Source: Solea solea
Taxonomy: Eukaryota; Chordata; Actinopteri; Pleuronectiformes; Soleidae
Assembly: GCF_958295425.1 (NCBI RefSeq)
Contig: NC_081146.1
Location: forward strand, 27,741,667 to 27,805,666
Length of the DNA: 64,000 nucleotides
Direction of reading: 5' to 3'
Part shown: positions 58,315 to 64,000 of the stretch, piece after piece
Numbering within the stretch: the stretch's first letter is position 1
Layout: every line of letters begins with the position of its first letter
Translations under genes and position numbers: made by a program
The notes under the pieces: model-generated
The model's database searches: none
What the model was told of the DNA's origin: nothing
What the model saw: only the letters and a program-made list of their open reading frames with translations

Positions 58315-58920
58315 GACTTCAGTCTTCAGAGACAGACTTTAGTCTTCAGAGTCAGACTTCAGAGTCAGACTTCAGTCTTCAGAGTCAGACTTTAGTCTTC
58401 AGAGACAGACTTTAGTCTTCAGAGTCAGACTTCAGAGTCAGACTTTAGTCTTCAGAGTCAGACTTTAGTCTTCAGAGTCAGACTTCAGTCTTCAGAGTCA
58501 GACTTCAGTCTTCAGAGTCAGACTTTAGTCTTCAGAGACAGACTTCAGAGTCAGACTTCAGTCTTCAGAGTCAGACTTTAGTCTTCAGAGTCAGACTTCA
58601 GTCTTCAGAGTCAGACTTTAGTCTTCAGAGTCAGACTTCAGTCTTCAGAGTCAGACTTCAGTCTTCAGAGTCAGACTTTAGTCTTCAGAGACAGACTTCA
58701 GTCTTCAGAGTCAGACTTTAGTCTTCAGAGTCAGACTTTAGAGTCAGACTTCAGTCTTCAGAGTCAGACTTCAGTCTTCAGAGTCAGACTTTAGTCTTTA
58801 GAGTCAGACTTTAGTCTTTAGAGTCAGACTTCAGTCTTCAGAGTCAGACTTCAGTCTTCAGAGTCAGACTTCAGTCTTTAGAGTCAGACTTTAGTCTTTA
58901 GAGTCAGACTTTAGTCTCTG
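58315..58920. repeat. 20-bp minisatellite
   Basis: About 30 copies of CTTCAGAGTCAGACTTTAGT with C/T variants and shorter units. Each unit holds a small AGACT-NN-AGTCT dyad. About 0.95-1.5 kb downstream of the sh3bp5l stop. Confidence 0.94.
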
Positions 58921-59500
58921 TTTCCGAACACATTCCCTCACGCTAGAAATAAAACTGCTAAAAAATAAATATATGAAATGTGGCTTCAAACATGCGTTCA
59001 TGTTCTTGTACGTACTGAGTGAGTGAGTGAGTGAGTGAGGCTGGAGAAGAGCATGTATGAAGACTGTAGCTGCATTCCATTTGTAGTTGGAATTTCAGAG
59101 GTCATAGGTCACTCCATACACACGGCTGCCAGAGCAAACCTCACCTTGACACATGAGCCGAGACACATTTGCAAAGCGACTGTGGTGACGTCACTCCGAC
59201 TTCCAGGTTAGTAAATGGAATGCAGCGTGTTGAGCGTGTGCTGTGATCTTCTCACCAGCGTCATGAGATGGACATGAGAATAGATTCTGTCTCCCACAGT
59301 GTCAGGACTCATCTTTCTTTGTTCCTTCATGCTCCAGGAACACATTTACCCAGAATCCCTTGGTGGGAGTGGATATGCATTTGGCCCAGTTCATTTTCAG
59401 AAGAACCAGCATAATGACATCAAAGCAACACCTGTAATCACTGTAGTTTTACAGTCGAGGTTGAATATGAAAAACAAAACTATTATATTTTAGACCATTT
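58920..59500. other. Downstream flank of sh3bp5l
   Basis: A (GAGT)n run at 59015-59039; otherwise nothing recognised. Part may belong to the sh3bp5l 3' untranslated region. Confidence 0.5.
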
Positions 59501-59505
59501 TAACA

Positions 59506-59507
59506 GC

Positions 59508-59560
<53 letters not shown>
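59506..59560. repeat. (CTGT)n microsatellite in the sh3bp5l 3' flank
   Basis: About 13 CTGT units. Complementary to the CAGA-rich run at 59651-59698. Confidence 0.95.
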
Positions 59561-59564
<4 letters not shown>

Positions 59565-59650
59565 TAGTTCTATGAGTTCGAAACTCATTGGTGGAGTGGG
59601 AAGACGAATGAGATGCAGCATGCGTGAAGCATAGACAAGCAGCCCGTGTA

Positions 59651-59698
59651 CAGACAGGCAGACAGACAGGCAGACAGGCAGGCAGACAGACAGACAGT
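59651..59698. repeat. (CAGA/CAGG)n microsatellite in the sh3bp5l 3' flank
   Basis: About 12 tetramers, an inverted counterpart of the (CTGT)n run 90 bp away. Confidence 0.95.
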
Positions 59699-59861
59699 GT
59701 GAACCAGGCCTTAAAGATACCGTGGTCAGATGTAATGACTGTAGTTTCTAACACTGTTCTAACGAGGCAGCGTCAGTGGACACAAGTGTGCTCATTTACA
59801 GGGTTAAGTGTGATAGAAAGTGACTGCACTGTGTGTTAGAGCAGTGACGTGTGCGTCCACC

Positions 59862-60368
59862 TCACAAGCTGAAGCTCCGGTGGTGCTGCTTGTAGAACTG
59901 CTGCTGCCGCTCTCTGGCGCTCAGCTCCATCAGCTTCTCTCGTCTCTCCATCACTACACCTCTCTCTCTCTCCCCCTCATCGCCCGTCACGCTCCCTACA
60001 TCGCTGAGGTCCCCGAGGTGCTCCACGGAGTCATATTTTTCCAAGTCGGAGGCGATGGTCTGCAGGCTGATGACTGACAGGGAATCTGAGCCCGCTCGCT
60101 CCCGTTCCTTGTATTTCTCCAGGTCAATGGCTGCGTCCATCCCACCACCGCAGGCTCCATCTGCTTCGTGGACCTTCATGTCGGACTCGGCCCCTACGGG
60201 TGGACTCCGCCCACCGCACACAGTGAGGCGCCCTCCGTCGACGTGGTCCCGCCCCCTCTGAGCGTGGATCTGCTCACTGATCTGCTCCAGGTTCCTCAGT
60301 GCGATGGAGTAGCGCGTCTTGACTTTGGCGACGTGCTGCTCCAGCAGCAGCACTTTGGTCTTGTGCTC
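59862..60368 (-). CDS. sh3bp5l: sh3bp5l terminal coding exon with stop codon
   Basis: Begins EHKTKVLLLEQHVAKVKTRY and continues SIALRNLEQISEQIHAQRG, the end of the coiled-coil core. A low-complexity, probably disordered tail of about 130 residues follows and ends in HHRSFSL and a stop codon at 59862-59864. Human SH3BP5L ends in a very similar HQRSVSL, and the SLQTIASDLEKYDSVEHLGDL segment is also recognisable, so the gene is complete at its 3' end. The 3' untranslated region continues to the left through the CTGT/CAGA repeats at 59.5-59.7 kb; no polyadenylation site could be assigned. Paralogue (la or lb) is unresolved. Confidence 0.95.
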   Translation of the reverse strand, partial: EHKTKVLLLEQHVAKVKTRYSIALRNLEQISEQIHAQRGRDHVDGGRLTVCGGRSPPVGAESDMKVHEADGACGGGMDAAIDLEKYKERERAGSDSLSVISLQTIASDLEKYDSVEHLGDLSDVGSVTGDEGERERGVVMERREKLMELSARERQQQFYKQHHRSFSL

Positions 60369-60369
60369 C

Positions 60370-60938
60370 TGTCACACAGAGGGCACAGTAACTCTCAGCG
60401 TCCTTTTTCTACATTGATTTTATGTCTGAAGAGAAAGAAATGAACTCAGTGACCTCTGCTAAATCTCCACCACTCACAATATATCACAGCTGTTGTGCAG
60501 ACAATCATACATTACATCAGAGGCTTTAGTTTGGGCCTTTAAAACATCTTATTGTTCAAAACGCTTAATGAAGCAGAAAACAAATAAGAGCAGAATACAT
60601 GAGCGTCGACATGAAGCAACTGAAGCATTTATCATTTGAATGGGATTCATGACGATCATGTCCTTGGAAGAAAAAGTCCTATTTTCTACAACAATGTGCA
60701 TGTGACTAACTTAAATGTTCATACATTGATCATTAAAATGCTCATTATTTAGCATTAAATAATAAATAGGGGAGTCTCTGTACAGCTACACGAGCAGAAT
60801 AAACCTTCCCCTGTAAACAAGACAAGCCAGTTTTGTTTACTTGCAGTCAATGAAAAGTGTTGACTGCTGATTACAAAAGGTGTTTAAAGATGAAAGCAAG
60901 TGTTGGAAGTGTTGGAAATGAGCTTAAATGTGTAATAC
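60370..60938. other. sh3bp5l intron without recognised feature
   Basis: AT-rich, about 570 bp between the last two exons. Confidence 0.6.
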
Positions 60939-61112
60939 CTCCAGTATGTGGTTGAACTGGGCCTTGAGCTCAAAGTAAGGTTTGGATTTGACAATGACTC
61001 TTTTGAGGGACTTTTGCAGCGTCTGAACCCGAGCCTCGGCCTCCTGACAGGCATGTGTGACACGCATGTGCTCCCTCTCACTGCGGAGCCGCTCCTCCTC
61101 GGCTTCGTTCAC
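60939..61112 (-). CDS. sh3bp5l: sh3bp5l coding exon (second long helix)
   Basis: Encodes VNEAEEERLRSEREHMRVTH, ACQEAEARVQTLQKSLKRVI and VKSKPYFELKAQFNHILE, 58 codons, phase 0 at both ends. It matches SH3BP5L better than SH3BP5 by recall (VNEAEEERLRGEREHQRVT, KSRPYFELKAQFSQILE), which is why the L symbol was chosen. Heptad-like charged repeats indicate a coiled coil. Confidence 0.96.
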
Positions 61113-61339
61113 CTGTGAGAACAAACAAAAGCTTATTTATGTTTATGTTTATGTTTATTCATAACAAACAGTACAGAGCTTACAGAGCTGCCATGTCTGA
61201 CGTAGGTTTGGGCTTTAAAGATTCCCATAAATTATATACGTAATCTATTTAATACTTATATACCCTATACAGTACTAGGCTCTAAATCCTTCTCTCTACT
61301 ACTGTAATTAAACACCAGAGTGGTACAAGAGTATGCAGC

Positions 61340-61830
61340 TTTCTTATGTATTTAACTTTTATTTAACCAGGAGAAAAGCCATTGAGATTAAACATCTCTT
61401 TTTCAAAGGTGACCTGGCCAAGACACACAGTTACAGACAAACACACAAAGTTCATCGCACTACAAATAAAGTCAATTCACAGAGATTTCATTTCTGTAAC
61501 CGGGAAAACAACTATTTAAAACACTGACATCGCTCAATTTTCTTCATTTTCAACTTAAAAGCATTTAACAAAATGACATCTTATTCTTTCTGCAGTGTAT
61601 TCCACACACGAGGGGACAGAGTTTAAAAAGACTTTTACCCTGTTCTGTCCACACACTGGGGACAGAAAGCAACACCACGTCCTGTGAACGTAAAACGTGT
61701 CGCATGATAAAGGAGCATAAATAGTTCTATAAACATCAAACCCCCAAAGATTCTTACAAAGTTGATTTTTGTTTCTAAGTGATTTGGGTACAAAGAGTAA
61801 CACGTTTGTGACGTATGCAACAAATATAAC
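61340..61830 (-). mobile_element. LINE 3' tail and suspected LINE body fragment
   Basis: Minus-strand sense has CTTTGAAAAAGAGATGTTTA and TCTCCTGGTTAAATAAAAGT, the same tail type as at 32.96 kb. An 82-codon frame (61555-61803) upstream may be a decayed part of the same element. Confidence 0.5.
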
Positions 61831-61870
61831 TCCTCGTTACGTTGCCACTGACAGTCCGTCTCATATTTAC

Positions 61871-62035
61871 CTTGCAGGTGGCATGGTTGAGCATCTCCTG
61901 CCAGGTGGGATCCAGTGTGTTCTTGCCGTCAGCCATCAGGCCCTGCTCTGCTACGTAAACCATTTCCCTGGCCGCTGTGTGCATAGACACGGCTCTCTCG
62001 TAGCTCAGAGCTGCCTTCTGGGTCTCCTGCTGTGC
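61871..62035 (-). CDS. sh3bp5l: sh3bp5l coding exon (coiled-coil core)
   Basis: Encodes AQQETQKAALSYERAVSMHT, AAREMVYVAEQGLMADGKNT and LDPTWQEMLNHATCK, 55 codons, phase 0 at both ends (acceptor CTGTAG, donor GTAAAT). The DPTWQEMLNHATCK segment is a family hallmark, identical to human SH3BP5L as remembered. The exon joins directly to the next one (VNEAEEERLR). Helical and charged throughout, with no membrane segment. Confidence 0.96.
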
Positions 62036-62369
62036 CTACAGGGAGGAGACAAAGGTTTAACAGCATACACAAGCAGAAAGAGACGAGTGATAATCTAATA
62101 TGTGAAACTGTCATTTGAATATCAAGTAAGCACAGAAGGCCACTGAAGTAGCGCTGCTCGATTATGGGAAAAATCACAATCCTCTTCATTTCAAACGATT
62201 GTGACGTTCAGTTGATGGATTCACAGCTAACCAAGTGTGGTTGATGACGTAGAGTCAAACACTGTTTACCAGATGACAAGCCAGACAGGAAGTCAGACAC
62301 TATTACAACATTAAAAGTCTTATTTTCAGAATAAAAATAATCGGAATCGAAACACAAGTTTCGATTCAT

Positions 62370-62545
62370 TCAATCCAACTTTATTTGTAAAGGGAAGTGC
62401 TGTACAGAAGAATAAATAAAACACACAATAACAAAAAGGCATAACAGCTCACAAGCGGTGATAAGATGCATTTAAAACAACTAAAATAAATTCAAAGACA
62501 TAAAAACCATAACACGCATAATTAATATGGACGAGGCCGCCCTCA
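62370..62545 (-). mobile_element. L2-like LINE 3' fragment
   Basis: Minus-strand sense ends TACAAATAAAGTTGGATTGA, like the tail of the 50.55-kb L2-like copy; a GGCCTCGTCC segment is shared too. Confidence 0.55.
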
Positions 62546-62704
62546 CGTTTGACTTCACAAACAGAAATGCGACTTCCTCTTGATGACGTATTTTTTGACA
62601 GATGCGACTAATACTCTAACTGATTCTAGTGATTTGATTCAGTTACACTGAAAACAACTGCTTTACAATTCACTAGTCACTCGTTTGTGTGTTTCATTTG
62701 TGTA

Positions 62705-63058
62705 AAATGAAGTCACCGCAAGCACTCTGAGAAGAGAAGACCCGGGTTCGAGCCCCGGTTGGAACAAGGGCCTTTCTGCATGGAGTTTGCATGTTCTCCC
62801 CGTGTGTGCGTGGGTTCTCTCCGGGTACTCCGGCTTCCTCCCACAGTCCAAAAACATGCAATGTGGGGATTAGGTAAATTGGTCACTCTAAATTGACCAA
62901 TGGTTGTTTGTCTCTATCTGTGTGTGTGTAGCCTTGCGATGGACTGGCCAACTGTCCAGGGTGTGACCCCGCCTATCGCCCGATGTAGCTGAGATTGGCA
63001 CAGCACCCCCCGCGACCCTCTGGTGGAGGATGAAGCGGTAGATGATGACTGACTGACA
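62705..63058 (+). mobile_element. SINE-like element (plus-strand copy)
   Basis: Contains box-B-like GGGTTCGAGCCCCGGTTGGA, the body CATGGAGTTTGCATGTTCTC and GATGGACTGGCCAACTGTCC, and ends GATGATGACTGACTGAC. Same family as 51.8-52.2 kb. The head is damaged (CAAGCACTCTGAGAAGAGAA). Confidence 0.8.
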
Positions 63059-63679
63059 GTAATCCAGCCGAGAGGTGACAAAGGCGTGGATTACTGTTTT
63101 ATTTTAGCCGGCTGCCTCAAATGAAAAAATTAAGAATTACGACAAAAACATTTAGCAGCACTTCTGTTTCCTCCACTCTCCATATCCAACGCAGCCTGGA
63201 CCTTCCATTGTTTTCACTCCGTGGTCCATCGCGGCCTCTTTAGTGCTGCAATTAAGGGAATATGAATGTCGCGGGGAGTTCACAATCTGCGCTGTATGCA
63301 GCCAAGTTTCGCTTTTGTACAAAGAGACTTTCCAGCATTTAATAGATCCTGTTCCACCGTGTACTCACATGTTGTTGTTGACACACACACACACACACAC
63401 ACGCACGCACGACCCCTGCTGATGATACAAGCATTCGGTGACGACATAAGACTGCTTAATAAAATCAGTGAGGATTCACAGTACTAGTTAAGTAATAATA
63501 ACCATGTGTAAGTATATTGTCTAAATATATCCACAAATCAAATTACAATATATGCTATTACATATTTTTCCAAATGATTGTGGAAAGATAACTTTAGAAC
63601 TCACACACAGTTCAGGCAAACAGAAAACAGGTTTGATGTGATAGCTGATGGCAGACACAACAGACCATGTGACTATTTT

Positions 63680-63733
63680 CAGGCCATTATTACTTCACCA
63701 CGGACTGGGACTGAAGTATTGTTTTCAGTGGCT

Positions 63734-63744
<11 letters not shown>
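63680..63744. repeat. 65-bp sequence repeated exactly at 37577-37641
   Basis: Identical over 65 bases to the copy in the gabbr1 locus and, like it, followed by a (GT)n tract. Confidence 0.9.

Positions 63745-63823
<79 letters not shown>
63735..63823. repeat. Long (GT)n microsatellite abutting an sh3bp5l splice donor
   Basis: About 43 uninterrupted GT dinucleotides ending 5 bp from the exon at 63828; in sense orientation the intron starts GTAAACACACACA. Confidence 0.95.
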
Positions 63824-63825
<2 letters not shown>

Positions 63826-63827
63826 AC

Positions 63828-63956
63828 CTCTTTTGCAAGACGCCGAGCTTCATAATATGGTCTTGCTTTCTCAATGCAGCTACCGAGCTGGGAGCTGTGA
63901 GTATTCAGCTTCCTGGCAGACTCTGTTAGTATCTTCCGGTAGCCTGATCTGGCATC
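63828..63956 (-). CDS. sh3bp5l: sh3bp5l internal coding exon (most 5' one in the window)
   Basis: Encodes DARSGYRKILTESARKLNTH, SSQLGSCIEKARPYYEARRL and AKE, 43 codons, phase 0 at both ends. It matches the coiled-coil core of SH3BP5/SH3BP5L (ESARKLNTQ-SHLGSCIEKARPYYEARRLAKE). Proteins of this family form a V-shaped helical hairpin and act as guanine-nucleotide exchange factors for Rab11; SH3BP5 itself (Sab) also binds JNK and BTK. The donor GTAAAC is followed at once by a very long (CA)n tract in the sense strand. Exons encoding the N-terminus lie beyond base 64000. Confidence 0.93.
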
Positions 63957-64000
63957 CTGGAGGATTTATGCATAGAAATGACAATGTTAGATTTACCTGC

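Noticed and set aside
59500..60443. Plus-strand frames opposite the last sh3bp5l exon
   Set aside because: Shadows of the conserved minus-strand exon and of tetranucleotide repeats.

Overview
This window is vertebrate nuclear DNA, almost certainly from a teleost fish. It has intron-rich genes with GT-AG junctions, a fish-type LINE reverse transcriptase, fish SINE-like repeats, Tc1/mariner and hAT debris, and a heavy load of micro- and minisatellites. All coordinates and phases below were read by eye; no search was run.

Two protein-coding genes are supported, both on the minus strand. From 47.1 kb down to 2.2 kb lie 14 coding exons of gabbr1, subunit 1 of the metabotropic GABA-B receptor. They cover the signal peptide, both sushi domains, an 18-nt microexon and nearly all of the Venus-flytrap GABA-binding domain. 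Every exon joins in frame (1,702 nt). The seven-helix region and cytoplasmic coiled coil must lie beyond base 1. An internal start at 23.4 kb gives the short GABA-B1b-type isoform, with its own signal peptide and no sushi domains. A CpG-rich block, the likely 1b promoter, sits just upstream. From 63.96 kb to 59.86 kb are the last four coding exons of sh3bp5l, a coiled-coil protein of the SH3BP5 family (Rab11 exchange factors). Its 5' exons lie beyond base 64000.

The rest is intron and intergenic DNA. Tandem arrays are conspicuous: AT-rich units at 2.4-3.1 kb, an 11-bp unit at 12.6-13.7 kb, about 26 bp at 16.8-17.7 kb, about 20-22 bp at 27.1-29.0 kb, a GTAACTTA-type unit at 31 kb, ATAATG at 40.5 kb, 42-bp and about 52-bp units at 45.7-46.6 kb, a CGTATAGTATATAA type at 50.5-52.3 kb, 44 bp at 53.6-54.6 kb and 20 bp at 58.3-58.9 kb. 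Mobile elements include a 5'-truncated LINE with an open RT frame (7.3-9.3 kb), other LINE fragments, two families of tRNA-headed SINE-like repeats, mariner and Tc1 remnants, hAT-like pieces and a tRNA-Trp-like pseudogene.

No bacterial-type system, CRISPR array or clearly new gene family was found. The most interesting item is the gabbr1 microexon. It is a multiple of three, yet skipping it makes a TGA at the new junction, so it can switch between full-length GABA-B1a and a truncated sushi-only protein. Other points of interest are a tandem repeat in the 1b promoter region, a nearly perfect 30-bp intronic hairpin, and several splice donors that abut microsatellites.
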